Shown here: positions 55,731 to 64,000 of the stretch, piece by piece
Numbering within the stretch: the first letter of the stretch is position 1
Layout: each line of letters starts with the position of its first letter
Origin: Nostoc sp. CHAB 5834
Lineage (GTDB): Bacteria > Cyanobacteriota > Cyanobacteriia > Cyanobacteriales > Nostocaceae
DNA length: 64,000 nucleotides
Direction: 5' to 3'
Assembly: GCA_020829485.1 (NCBI GenBank)
Contig: JAIVFU010000013.1
Coordinates: 53,381 to 117,380 of the forward strand
Notes under the pieces: model-generated
Told to the model about the DNA's origin: nothing
The model's database searches: none
What the model saw: only the letters and a program-made list of their open reading frames with translations
Program-made: the position numbers and the translations under genes

Positions 55731-57068
55731 TCATTTTTGTCTATCCACCTTCATCTGTGAAAACACCCGATAAGCATCCAGATTTAATTGCGGATTACTA
55801 CTTTCGTCTTCTTCCATCTTAATCAAGTTGTATTCTACATTTTCTGCGTAAATTGCAAACGTTATATTAAAAATTTCCATAAAATTGATTACCCACTTAC
55901 ACTCATCTTCAGGATATTTTTCGTAATAGCGAATCAAATGAGCAATTTTGATTTCTAAATGCCTACGGGAATTTCTAGAAATCAAAATAGTCTTTAAGAG
56001 TATAATCACTAATGTTAAAGAGTGACCTTGAGTAAGTAGTAATACAAATAATAACGAAGGTTCTTTCCCGTTTTCTGTCGTAAAACAATCAATCACTCGA
56101 TTACAGGCTCTCAAAAACAATTCTTTAGTGAGAATTTCTTGATTATAATCTTTCTTCCATAAAGATAAAATTTCTGCAAACTGCTGCCGTAAAGTCTTAA
56201 CTAATTCTTGATTGTCTACAGAAAAAAATAGATACTTTTCTATACTTGCTTTCAACTGTTCAAGGGTTTGCCCTTGAATTTGCTTGATAAATATATTGGC
56301 AATATTTTCATGGCTAAATGCACCCTTTTTTAAAACAATAGCTTTTATTAAACGCAGAACATTATCTCCCAAGACACTAGGATTTTTGTAGCGTGTTGTG
56401 CTTGAAACGGCAGATTGAGAACGAGCGATATACATTGCCAGTTCAAACTTATATTTGTCTTTTATCTGTCTACAAAGCTTTTTGGCAGCCTCTTGTTGCT
56501 CTCTTGGATTATTCTCGTTAACAGATTGAGCAACTAAGAAATAGGAAGTGTAGCGATTAGCCCAATGACCTTTATGTAATTCGTCATATTTAGCAGCAAA
56601 TAGTTTTATTTCTTGATAATCTTTGCTATCTATAAAATTCTCTAGCCAGCTTTTACAAATATTTAAACCTGGCAAATAATTGGCTTTTACTTTTAAATTA
56701 TTAAGAACAAATAAATTAACTAATTTTTGGATGTATTTATCTTTTCTATTAGTTTTCCAAGTATTAATTATTATATATATACACCGCTTAAGTGTATTAT
56801 GGAAATCCTGTTCTTTATCATTTAAAAAAATCTTGTATATCTCAGGTACAGAATGAGAATATTCTAAATCAAGACCGTCTATGAAAAAAGCTTTGAATTC
56901 GCACAAAACTTCATCTGGCGACATTGTATTGACAATTTTTATGAAGAAGCTATAAACCTCTTCTTGTGCAATTTGCACATTTACCTGTCTAGAGTTAGAC
57001 GTAATACAATGCGGATATTCCTGACTAATTGATAAACTATTAGCGGTCATTCCAGTTATCAGGATCAA
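55731..57068 (-). CDS. Unknown 445-residue helical protein
   Basis: A 445-residue, soluble, mostly helical protein rich in Ile/Lys/Asn, with low GC. The first clear helix pairs are EVYSFFIKIVNTMSPDEVLC and FKAFFIDGLDLEYSH; further on lie SWLENFIDSKDYQEIKLFAA, FELAMYIARSQSAVS and EHISH-less HLEIKIAHLIRYYEKYPEDE, as in alpha-solenoid repeats. No catalytic motif is recognised. The start ATG at 57068 gives MILITGMTANSLSIS; a second in-frame Met six residues later is equally possible. It converges on the flippase-like gene (12-bp gap). Function unknown. Confidence 0.7.
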   Translation of the reverse strand: MILITGMTANSLSISQEYPHCITSNSRQVNVQIAQEEVYSFFIKIVNTMSPDEVLCEFKAFFIDGLDLEYSHSVPEIYKIFLNDKEQDFHNTLKRCIYIIINTWKTNRKDKYIQKLVNLFVLNNLKVKANYLPGLNICKSWLENFIDSKDYQEIKLFAAKYDELHKGHWANRYTSYFLVAQSVNENNPREQQEAAKKLCRQIKDKYKFELAMYIARSQSAVSSTTRYKNPSVLGDNVLRLIKAIVLKKGAFSHENIANIFIKQIQGQTLEQLKASIEKYLFFSVDNQELVKTLRQQFAEILSLWKKDYNQEILTKELFLRACNRVIDCFTTENGKEPSLLFVLLLTQGHSLTLVIILLKTILISRNSRRHLEIKIAHLIRYYEKYPEDECKWVINFMEIFNITFAIYAENVEYNLIKMEEDESSNPQLNLDAYRVFSQMKVDRQK

Positions 57069-57180
57069 AAGGTTTCCTGTTCATATTATTACCAGCTTAA
57101 CCTTGGTAAACAATAGTATCAATCTATTCTTCAGAGATTCAGTAACTTTTTTACACAAATTTGATAAACTCCGGCTATGG

Positions 57181-57215
57181 ATAAAGGATTAAACAGAAAT
57201 TGTTTAATCCTTTAT
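57181..57215. terminator. Perfect 15-bp inverted repeat
   Basis: ATAAAGGATTAAACA pairs with TGTTTAATCCTTTAT around a 5-base loop. It lies upstream of the leftward unknown gene and may be a terminator or a promoter-region hairpin. Confidence 0.6.
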
Positions 57216-57284
57216 CAAATACTCCAGTGGAATTGCTTACTTCTATAGCGATTTTCTTTTGAATAAACTACACAGCTAGGGACA

Positions 57285-57637
57285 CGGTATTACCCATACG
57301 TGTCAACTTAAGCTTAGGAAACTCCAAAAAATAAATTATTCCACTTAAAGTCGTTGACTGTTGACTGTTGACTGTTGACTGAAAACTCGTGAACCGTCAA
57401 CGGTCAACAGTGAACAATAGCAATGGAATATTTTTTACTTGGAAGTCCCTTAACTGTTGGTTTCCTCACCCGCCTGAAACTTTAGTTCCAGGCTACAAGC
57501 CTTAGTCTACTTCAGTAGACTAAAGATTCTTAGGTATATACTTACTCATCTTCAGATGACTTTTGCTATTAGCAAGGAAATTGAGTTCCTTGGGGGACAT
57601 GATTTTTAGGTTAAGTTGACACCAATCGGCATTACCG
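57285..57637. repeat. Palindromic element interrupted by a MITE
   Basis: CGGTATTACCCATACGTGTC at 57285-57304 is inverted imperfectly at the right end (GACACCAATCGGCATTACCG, 57618-57637), and CAACTTAAG matches TTAAGTTG. The same family as 17748-17894. A MITE family C copy (57315-57452) sits inside it; the rest holds AGTCTACTTCAGTAGACT and similar hairpins. Confidence 0.78.
57315..57452. mobile_element. MITE family C, copy 3, nested
   Basis: TAGGAAACTCCAAAAAATAA at the left; TTACTTGGAAGTCCCTTA at the right; TA at both tips. It carries TTGACTG heptamers and is almost the same as copy 2. Confidence 0.87.
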
Positions 57638-57667
57638 TGTGTGTTCATTTATCATTATGCAAAAAGA

Positions 57668-57886
57668 TGTACAGTGACTAATTAAATGTCGCCGTGACAA
57701 ATTAATGTCATTTATTAAATCCTTACTCAGTATAGGTTATAGCGGTTTAGCAGTACTAGAATAACATCATTAGCAGTGACAGATTAGCTGTCATTTTCTG
57801 TAATAGTGACAAATTAGCTGTCGCTTCATTAATAGAAAAAAGCTTTTGTGTATTTTCATAATGACAAATTGACTGTCGCTTTCTAT
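57668..57886. mobile_element. Left end of a Tn7-like (type V-K CAST) transposon
   Basis: The terminus TGTACA (57668-57673) is followed by repeated TGAC-N6-8-TGTC units: 57675-57690, 57695-57709, 57777-57792, 57807-57822 and 57862-57877 (for example TGACAAATTAGCTGTC). This is the arrangement of TnsB-binding sites in the left end of V-K CRISPR-associated transposons, where the end begins TGTACAGTGACA. It lies directly before the tnsB remnant, as it should. No tRNA gene or protospacer is recognised immediately outside. Confidence 0.85.
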
Positions 57887-57929
57887 ATAATTAGAATAAC
57901 AGTATGTTTTTATAAAAAAGTTTTATATT

Positions 57930-58997
57930 ATGAACAGTCAGCAAAATCCTGATTTAGCTGTTCATCCCTCGGCAATTCCTATGGAAGGCTTACTAGGAGA
58001 AAGTGCTACAACTCCTGAGAAGAATGTAATTGCCACACAACTATTAGAGGAAGCCCAAGTAAAGCTAGAGGTAATCCAAAGTTTACTGGAACCCTGCGAT
58101 CGCACTACTTATGGGCAGAAGTTGAAAGAAGCTGCTGAAAAACTAGGTGTATCGTTACGAACGGTACAAAGGTTGGTGAAAAACTGGGAACACGATGGCT
58201 TAGTCGGACTCACTCAAACAGGTAGGGCTGATAAAGGAAAACATCGCATTGGTGAGTTTTGGGAAAAATTCATTACCAAAACCTACAAGGATGGTAACAA
58301 GGGTAGTAAACGCATGACCCCTAAACAAGTTGTTCTCAGAGTCCAGGCTAAAGCCCGTGAGTTGGAGGACTCTAAGCCGCCCAATTACAGAACTGTGTTA
58401 CGGGTATTAGCGCCTTTATTGGAAAAGCAAGAAAAAGCCAAGAGTATCCGTAGCCCAGGTTGGAGAGGAACTACGCTTTCAGTTAAAACCCGTGAAGGGA
58501 AAGATTTATCGGTTGATTATAGTAACCATGTTTGGCAATGTGACCATACCCGCGTGGATGTATTGCTGGTGGATCAACATGGTGAATTGCTAAGTCGTCC
58601 CTGGCTAACAACAGTAATTGATACTTACTCTCGTTGCATTATGGGTATCAATTTGGGCTTTGATGCGCCCAGTTCTGGGGTAGTAGCATTAGCGTTACGC
58701 CATGCAATTCTACCCAAACAGTACGGTTTTGAGTACAAACTGCATTGTGAGTGGGGAACCTATGGAAAACCAGAACATTTTTATACTGATGGCGGTAAAG
58801 ACTTTCGCTCTAACCACTTGAGTCAGATTGGGGCGCAATTAGGGTTTGTCTGTCATTTACGCGATCGCCCTTCTGAAGGTGGAGTAGTGGAACGTCCCTT
58901 CAAAACATTAAATGACCAACTATTTTCAACGCTTCCTGGATACACCGGATCTAATGTTCAGGAACGCCCAGCAGTTGGGTGGGGTAAAACCAGATGA
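57930..58997 (+). pseudogene. tnsB: tnsB, truncated Tn7-like/V-K CAST transposase
   Basis: The first about 347 residues of a TnsB/Mu-type DDE transposase (usual length near 580). Helix-turn-helix: KEAAEKLGVSLRTVQRLVKN. The catalytic core has VWQCDHTRVDVLLVDQHGEL (first Asp), HFYTDGGKDFRSNHL (second Asp) and RPSEGGVVERPFKTLNDQLF (Glu). From MNSQQNPDLAVHP to GYTGSNVQERP it agrees almost residue for residue with the TnsB of Scytonema hofmannii CAST as I remember it. After cca at 58970 it jumps into tnsC sequence in another frame, adding AVGWGKTR and a stop. The C-terminal TnsC-binding part is lost. Confidence 0.88.
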
Positions 58998-59307
58998 TGA
59001 GTGGTTGCAAGCTGAAATTGCTCGTCTCAAGGGTAAAAGTATTGTGCCTTTACAGCATGGAAAAACTCTCCATGATTGGTTAGATGGTAAGCGCAAGGCA
59101 AGAAAATCCTGCCGAGTTGTTGGGGAATCAAGAACTGGTAAGACAGTTGCTTGTGCTGCCTACATACATATGGAAGAAGAAGACAAAGAAGCCCTGCAAT
59201 TTTTGGCTGATGCAGAGGAGCGTTCTTTATCTCAAATGGCGGTGTTAATTGTGAAACGAGCGATTAAACAAGCTCAGAATGAGGGGAAAATTCCACCAAA
59301 ATCGTAA
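58966..59307 (+). pseudogene. tnsC fragment fused to a small RHH-like gene end
   Basis: From about 58966 the frame reads AQQLGGVKPDDEWLQAEIAR, LKGKSIVPLQHGKTLHDWLD and SCRVVGESRTGKTVACAAY: the N-terminal part of TnsC, the AAA+ regulator, with its Walker A loop (G-x4-GKT). At about 59163 it switches, in frame, to MEEEDKEALQFLADAEERSL plus SQMAVLIVKRAIKQAQNEGK, the second half of a CopG-like DNA-binding protein. Walker B, the rest of TnsC, and all of tniQ are missing. It lacks its own start, lying out of frame behind tnsB. Two internal deletions explain the structure. Confidence 0.82.
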
Positions 59308-59361
59308 TTTGTTAACGAAGCGATCGCATCTTGATGGCTTTGAAATAGTTGGGAGATTGCG

Positions 59362-60062
59362 CTAACTTGCTAATACCTGCTTTGCTGCGACTTCCATTAG
59401 CTTCTCGCTGTTGCCTCGCCCTTGTTTCAATTTGGCTTCTAGGGTATCGCACAGAGACATCAGGCGATCGCACTTCTCTACAATGCGTTTTTGTTCAGCA
59501 AGCGGTGGAAGGGGAATCAACACAGACGCAATTCTCTTTAGAGCCAGTTTTGGTTGCCCTAGCTGATTAATTTTATCAAAAAATTGATTTTGAACCACCT
59601 GAGAATCAAGACAATATTTTAACCATGATTTATCAACTATGTATAATATTATTCTGGCAGCATTCTCAAATCGCCTGACGCAGTTTAGGAATCGTTTCAG
59701 GAACGCTGTAAAATAGGTCAAAATTGTTGCAAATGCGCTGCCAGTGTTGGCGGAATTCGTCGGGATTTTGGGAATAGAGGAGTTGAGCGATCGCACTCTC
59801 ATTCATCCTCACAATGCTCTCCTGCCTTTGCTGCTGGCGGTTTTCGATTTCGTCGCAGGTTGAGAGGAGGCGATCGCACTTCTCTACAATCCGTTTTTGT
59901 TCTGCAAGTGGTGGTAATGGTACTAATCCTTTGAATAAATTACTGTCGTTGATAGCTGGATAAGCCATTCCAAGCATCTGAGATTCAACATACTCAATAA
60001 ATGACTTGCTGCGAAGATAGTAATAGATATATTTATTTGAAATGTATCTACTTTCATTTAAA
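59362..60062 (-). pseudogene. hsdS: hsdS, type I specificity subunit, rearranged
   Basis: Two pieces of an HsdS. From about 60062 leftward: NESRYISNKYIYYYLRSKSF, SQMLGMAYPAINDSNLFKGL, VPLPPLAEQKRIVEKCDRLL, the end of the first target-recognition domain and the central conserved helix. After PETIPKLRQAI (59666) the sequence jumps to AARIILYIVDKSWLKYCLDS and IPLPPLAEQKRIVEKCDRLM, the end of the second recognition domain and C-terminal helix. The N-terminus and most of the second recognition domain are lost, and the two parts are in different frames. Follows hsdM but with a toxin-antitoxin pair between. Confidence 0.82.
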
Positions 60063-60475
60063 CGGATTCACAATTTGTAATTGATTATCTACCACTAACC
60101 CATCCTGCATATCTTCAGAATAGAGAATACTTGCTCCCGCAGCTAAAGCACAAGCAACAATTAAACTATCCCAAAAAGAGAAATTATATCTACTGCGAAG
60201 ATTAGAAGAGTTCACCAAAATATCACGATTAAATGAAATAATGTGAGAACCTTTATAAAATGCCTCTATTAACTGTGTTATTTGTTGCTCAGTGAAAGAA
60301 GATTTTTTAATTAGATTTAGACATACTTCATTAATAACTTGTGTATAATGATTACCCCTTCAGTATCAACTAGACGACAAGCTATATTGCGTTTGTTAAT
60401 ATCTTGATTATTCGCTAGAGCATAAATCCAGATATTAGAATCTAGAAAATAGCCATTCTCATGAATTGCGGTCAT
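60054..60475 (-). pseudogene. PIN-domain (VapC-like) toxin with a frameshift
   Basis: Begins at the ATG at 60475: ENGYFLDSNIWIYALANNQD (first PIN aspartate), then the frame shifts by one base near 60376 after VDTEGVII. In the shifted frame it goes on INEVCLNLIKKSSFTEQQIT, SFWDSLIVACALAAGASILY and SEDMQDGLVVDNQLQIVNPF, stop at 60054, with the later acidic residues (W-D, S-E-D) of the PIN site. Length would be about 140 residues if the frame were intact. Its start overlaps the antitoxin gene by 17 bp. Single-base change or sequencing error. Confidence 0.8.
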
Positions 60476-60683
60476 AAATCTCTTCTCGGTTCAAAGGAGG
60501 CCATTCAAACTCTACCGGATGCTCGATGAGTTGAGCAATAATATCTACTGCTGCTGTTTTTCTAACTTTTTTCATAACAATTACTTTGACAGACTCTCCA
60601 TCTAGCTCTCCTTTATAAATTTCAGGAATTTGAATTACACCATCTTTGACAATACCTTGAAATTCTACTACTTCCATCTGCAT
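60459..60683 (-). CDS. Antitoxin-like small protein paired with the PIN toxin
   Basis: A 74-residue protein beginning MQMEVVEFQGIVKDGVIQIP, then EIYKGELDGESVKVIVMKKV and an acidic C-terminal tail, EHPVEFEWPPLNREEIYDRN. The beta-strand N-terminus resembles small cyanobacterial antitoxins that precede PIN genes; the tail would bind the toxin. The stop overlaps the PIN start by 17 bp, typical of a toxin-antitoxin operon. It lies between hsdM and hsdS, so it inserted into the restriction operon or was carried with it. Confidence 0.75.
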   Translation of the reverse strand: MQMEVVEFQGIVKDGVIQIPEIYKGELDGESVKVIVMKKVRKTAAVDIIAQLIEHPVEFEWPPLNREEIYDRNS

Positions 60684-60718
60684 AATCTAATCTCCAGATA
60701 TTTTGTTTCTATCTACTA

Positions 60719-62170
60719 TTATATAGTTTTATCAACTTGATCATTCAACGCTTCCATCAACTCAAATTTCAACTTACTCCGCACTTCACCCAACTCAACC
60801 ATAAGTTTTTGATGCTCCGCTAACATCTCATCTAAATCAGCGTGTTCTACATCAACTTTGTGAAGATTTTTAATATCTAGGTTGTAATGATTCGCCTTCA
60901 AATCTGCAATTGAAACTTGCCAAGCAAACTCATTTTCCTCCCGGTTATCCCACCATTCTTGCTCTGTTGCAAACTCCTCAAAGCGAATCGGCTTAGTTTT
61001 CGAGTATGATTTATACCCTGCTGGGTAAGGGTGTTCATAATACCAAATCGTTTCTGTTGGTTCCCCTTTGGTAAAAAATAGCAGATTAGTTTTAATACCT
61101 GTGTAGGGATTAAATACGCCATTTGGTAAGCGAACAATTGTATGCAGATTGCAATCTTGTAGGAGTTTTTCTTTAATCCGCGTCTTCACACCTTCCCCAA
61201 ACAGCGTTCCATCTGGTAAAACTATTGCGCCTCTACCGCCTTCTTTGAGTAAATGAGCAATCAGCACCAGAAATAAATCTGCCGTTTCTCGCGTGCGGAA
61301 AGTAGCGGGGAAATTGTCCTCAATCCCATCTTCTTCCATACCACCAAAAGGCGGATTAGTAATAATTACATCTACCCGTTCTTGAGGACTGTAATCGCGC
61401 AATGGTCGTGCCAAAGTATTATCATGTTCTGCTTCTGGCACATCAATACCATGTAAAATCAGATTCGTTACACAAAGGTTATAAGGTAACGGCTTTTTCT
61501 CAGTACCGCGAATCGTGCGTTGCAGAATTTCTGGTACATCAGCACTTTGAAAATGTTGGCGAATGTAATCAATTGCTGCTGTTAAAAAGCCACCTGTACC
61601 GCAAGCAGGGTCAAATACAATTTCCCCTAATTGCGGCTTGATTCTATCTACAATAAACTTTGTCACCGCACGGGGAGTATAATATTCTCCGGCATTCCCC
61701 GCACTCTGCAAATCTTTGAGAATTTTCTCGTAAATTTCGCTAAACTGTTTTTTCTGGTCTTTTTTATTAAAATCAACTTCATTGAGCTTATTAATTACTT
61801 GGCGGATGAGAGTGCCATTTTTCATATAGTTGTAGGCATCCTCAAACACCTTCCCAATCATCTGCCCACGCGGATCAGTTGCCGTAGTTCTTAGTTATTT
61901 GAGGGTTTTAAATAAAGCATTATCTACAAAATCTAGTAAACCATCTCCAGTGATACCTTCGGAATCTGCTGCCCAATTTCGCCAACGCAAACCTTCAGGA
62001 ATCGGAGATTTATAATTATCTTCTAGTAGTTCATATTCTTCTTCACGGGCATCAAAAACCTTGAGGAATATCATCCAAACTAACTGGTTAATGCGTTGCG
62101 CGTCACCATCAACGCCCGCATCCTTACGCATGATATCTTGAATAGTCTTAATTGTAGTGCTGATTGACAT
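60719..62170 (-). pseudogene. hsdM: hsdM, type I methyltransferase with one in-frame stop
   Basis: N6-adenine methyltransferase subunit of a type I restriction-modification system. From the ATG at 62170: SISTTIKTIQDIMRKDAGVD, RINQLVWMIFLKVFDAREEE ... DNALFKTLK, then TAA at 61897-61895, and in the same frame LRTTATDPRGQMIGKVFEDA, VFDPACGTGGFLTAAIDYIR (SAM motif) and VDVIITNPPFGGMEEDGIED (NPPF). Full length would be 483 residues, the normal HsdM size. Only this one codon (probably CAA or GAA before) breaks it. The longest intact piece, 61861-60719, keeps both motifs but loses the N-terminal domain. Confidence 0.85.
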
Positions 62171-62225
62171 AATATGAGACTGCGATCGCTGATTGGCAGA
62201 ATTAACCTAGAAGAGAAATCATATC

Positions 62226-63383
62226 CTATTCATCGTCTCCAGCATCAGGCGGAACAATTGGATCAACTGGCTTAGGCTGATAAATTTGTACAGGATCGCC
62301 ATCAAAATCAGGGTCAGCAAATAACTCTGTCGCTTTTTTAAAATCCATAATTGTGAAGAACATTTTCCCATAGTCTTCATCAATGCGAGTCCCGCGACCA
62401 ATAATTTGCTTAAACTTGGTCATTGACAGGATGCGCTGATCTAAAACAATCAATTTGCAAGTTTTAGCATCAACACCCGTCGTCAGCAACTCAGAGGTAG
62501 TAACAATCGTGGGATATTTACTTTCTGGATCGATGAAATTATCCAATTCTGCCTTCCCCTGAGCATCATCCCCAGTAATTCGCATAATATAGCGGCTATT
62601 CCCCGCCACCAAATCAGCATTCTCATTTACCAATGCCACCCGCATCCGTTCTGCGTGGTCAGTAGTCTCACAAAAAATGATAGTTTTGGCAAAGCGATCG
62701 CTTGATTTAAGATAATCAGAAATAATCCGTGCAACTAGCTCAGTGCGCTTCTCTAGCACCAGAGTTCTATCAAAATCTCGTTGATTATACACTTGGTCGG
62801 GAATTGGTTTACCATACTTATCCCGTTGACCTGGCTTTGGTTTACTGTTAATGGCAATCTGTTGATAATAGCGTGGCTGTTTTTTATCAGGACTAGGATA
62901 GTAATCTTGAGAAACAATCGGCTGAATCTCCGAGTCAATTCCCTTCCAATCACAGTATTTTTGCCAAAGTTCCTGCGGTGTCGGGAACTGCTCAAGGGGG
63001 ATTTCTCGCTCTCGCTGTCCTTCCGTTATCGTGCGATCGCACATCATAAAAGCGTCGCCATTAGAGCTAAAGATGAATGGTACATCAATTAGTTCACCAG
63101 TTGCGATCGCTTGTTGCATTCCCGCACTGACACTGTGATTATTATCTTTAGCTTCAATTACAGCCAGTGGTACACCGGGTTTGTGATACAGCACATAATC
63201 AGCGCGTTTCTGCTCACCTCGACTAGCAAGCTTACCCCTAACAATCACCCTACCTTTTGTCAGCGTCACTTCCTCACGAATCTGAGTGTTGATATCCCAT
63301 GCCCGATTAGTTAGAGCAGGTGTAATGTACTTTGTACAAATATCACGTTCACTCAAAGATTTCTTGTCAATTGCTTCTGACAT
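62226..63383 (-). pseudogene. hsdR: hsdR, type I restriction subunit with internal deletion
   Basis: 385 residues instead of roughly 800. N-terminal nuclease part is present: RADYVLYHKPGVPLAVIEAK (D...E-x-K). Residue about 179, KKQPRYYQQIAINS, is directly joined to KPKPGQRDKYGKPIPDQVYN, so the stretch with Walker A (motif I), DEAD-like motif II and motif III is gone, in frame. Motifs V-VI remain (IVTTSELLTTGVDAKTCKLI; FKQIIGRGTRIDEDYGKMFF). The C-terminus ends early with PVDPIVPPDAGDDE. No ATPase or translocation can be expected. It begins the leftward hsdR-hsdM-(TA)-hsdS series. Confidence 0.85.
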
Positions 63384-63560
63384 AAAAGGATCGGCTTTCG
63401 GTTAAGAGGAATTTTGGTATAATTCTACACTCCAATTTTGCCTGATGTTAAGTGTGAAAATACTAGTATTGTCCTATGTGGCAACCACCAAACCTATATA
63501 TTCAAAGTCAAATTAGCTACTAAAGCTTTTGAGATTGTCCCTTAATTGTTGATGAATGCG

Positions 63561-63902
63561 TTAGCGTAGCTTGCCGCAGGCATCGCACCAAAAAGGAATT
63601 ACAGTCTGCCCCTGACAAAGAGCTTCTAGCGCTACTTGCTTGTCAAACTCTGCCAATTGCAAAGGTTTTTCAGGCGATCGCGTGGTTAATAACATTAGTC
63701 GCTTCATCTTTTCTTCGGGAAGAGACTCATTAAATAACCAAGGTTCCTGTTCGCGCAGTGTTTCCAAAGCTGCATGGCAAACCTCAAAATTTAACCCAAT
63801 TGACAGTAACTGCTCCATTACTGTTAACACCAACAGGTCAGCTTTAGAGTAGTAAACATTACGACCTTTGCCAGTAAGTAGGTCGGCAGGAAAAAACGAA
63901 AC
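63561..63902 (-). pseudogene. MerR-like regulator fragment, N-terminus cut off
   Basis: The protein reads FFPADLLTGKGRNVYYSKAD, LLVLTVMEQLLSIGLNFEVC, HAALETLREQEPWLF, then KPLQLAEFDKQVALEALCQG and QTVIPFW. GRNVYYSKADLLVLTVMEQL and GLNFEVCHAALETL fit the second half of a MerR-type DNA-binding domain and its following helix. The HTH itself is missing: upstream sequence changes near 63902, just where an IS630-like end seems to begin. The last residues (CDACGKLR) come from a common repeat. V-K CASTs often carry a MerR-type repressor (CvkR) next to cas12k; relation to it is a guess. Confidence 0.55.
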
Positions 63903-63954
63903 TATGTAACAATAAATAAATACGGAGAATATATCTACCGAGGTAACAAAAAAT

Positions 63955-64000
63955 ATGGGCGCTCGTTTGAGGGTATTTCTGACTAAAGAGGAAAACAAAA
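63955..64000 (+). CDS. IS630-family transposase, first residues only
   Basis: The ATG at 63955 begins MGARLRVFLTKEENK and the frame is open to the window end. MGARLRVFLT.EE is how many cyanobacterial IS630-family transposases begin. The 50 bp before it (TATGTAACAATAAATAAATA) would be the left end of the element, set into the regulator gene on the other strand. Confidence 0.6.
   Translation, partial: MGARLRVFLTKEENK

Noticed and set aside
57285..64000. A CRISPR array belonging to the CAST remnant
   Set aside because: No run of equal direct repeats with unique spacers was found; the TGAC..TGTC units are irregularly spaced transposon-end sites.

Overview
The window comes from a filamentous, heterocyst-forming cyanobacterium of the Nostoc type. 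The reasons are a complete heterocyst-glycolipid (Hgl) gene island, an ebo cluster, an RpaA-type response regulator, frequent GCGATCGC (HIP1-like) octamers, and many short tandem repeats and small palindromic insertions. No rRNA, tRNA or CRISPR array was found.

Left part (1-22 kb): eboC (partial), eboB and eboA face away from eboD; the ebo genes are known for moving metabolite precursors to the periplasm, for example in scytonemin synthesis. Then come a broken YoeB/Txe toxin gene, a YdcF-like membrane protein, a carboxyl-terminal processing protease, an IS200 remnant, an NrdG-like activase, a MarR regulator, a GT39-type membrane glycosyltransferase, a methyltransferase, a secreted basic protein, an mtfA remnant, an Hsp70-like/membrane-protein pair, a SAM hydrolase, a duplicated rpaA fragment, a Uma2 nuclease, rpaA itself and an alpha/beta hydrolase. 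Small non-autonomous elements fill the gaps. Several keep clean terminal inverted repeats and target-site duplications, and several sit inside other genes or elements.

Middle (23-53 kb): this is the Hgl island. hetI (phosphopantetheinyl transferase) faces a leftward run of hglE (KS-AT-ACP-ACP plus half a KR), a KR-DH protein, a KS-CLF-AT protein, a PfaD-like enoyl reductase, hglB (ACP-thioester reductase) and a short-chain dehydrogenase in the place where hetN is expected. Together they resemble a PUFA-synthase (PfaA-D) machine whose acyl chain is released reductively as a fatty alcohol. Across a 1.8-kb spacer, the rightward run carries hgdB and hgdC (membrane fusion protein and permease, with no ATPase), hgdA (sugar-nucleotide epimerase), a GT2, a DUF2141 protein, a second membrane GT2 and hglT (GT4). 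These genes glycosylate and export the glycolipid that forms the oxygen barrier of the heterocyst.

Right part (53-64 kb): two paralogous alanine/asparagine-rich lipoproteins, an LPG-synthase/flippase-like membrane protein and an unknown 445-residue protein lead into a decayed mobile island. It starts with a TGTACA end and repeated TnsB-type sites like those of type V-K CRISPR-associated transposons. A truncated tnsB, fused out of frame to a tnsC fragment, follows. Behind it lie a ruined type I restriction-modification operon (hsdR with its ATP-binding part deleted, hsdM with one in-frame stop, hsdS rearranged), a frameshifted PIN toxin with its antitoxin, and a MerR-like regulator fragment apparently cut by an IS630 transposase gene at the window edge. 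The other end of the island, where Cas12k, a CRISPR array and the right end might be, is outside the window.
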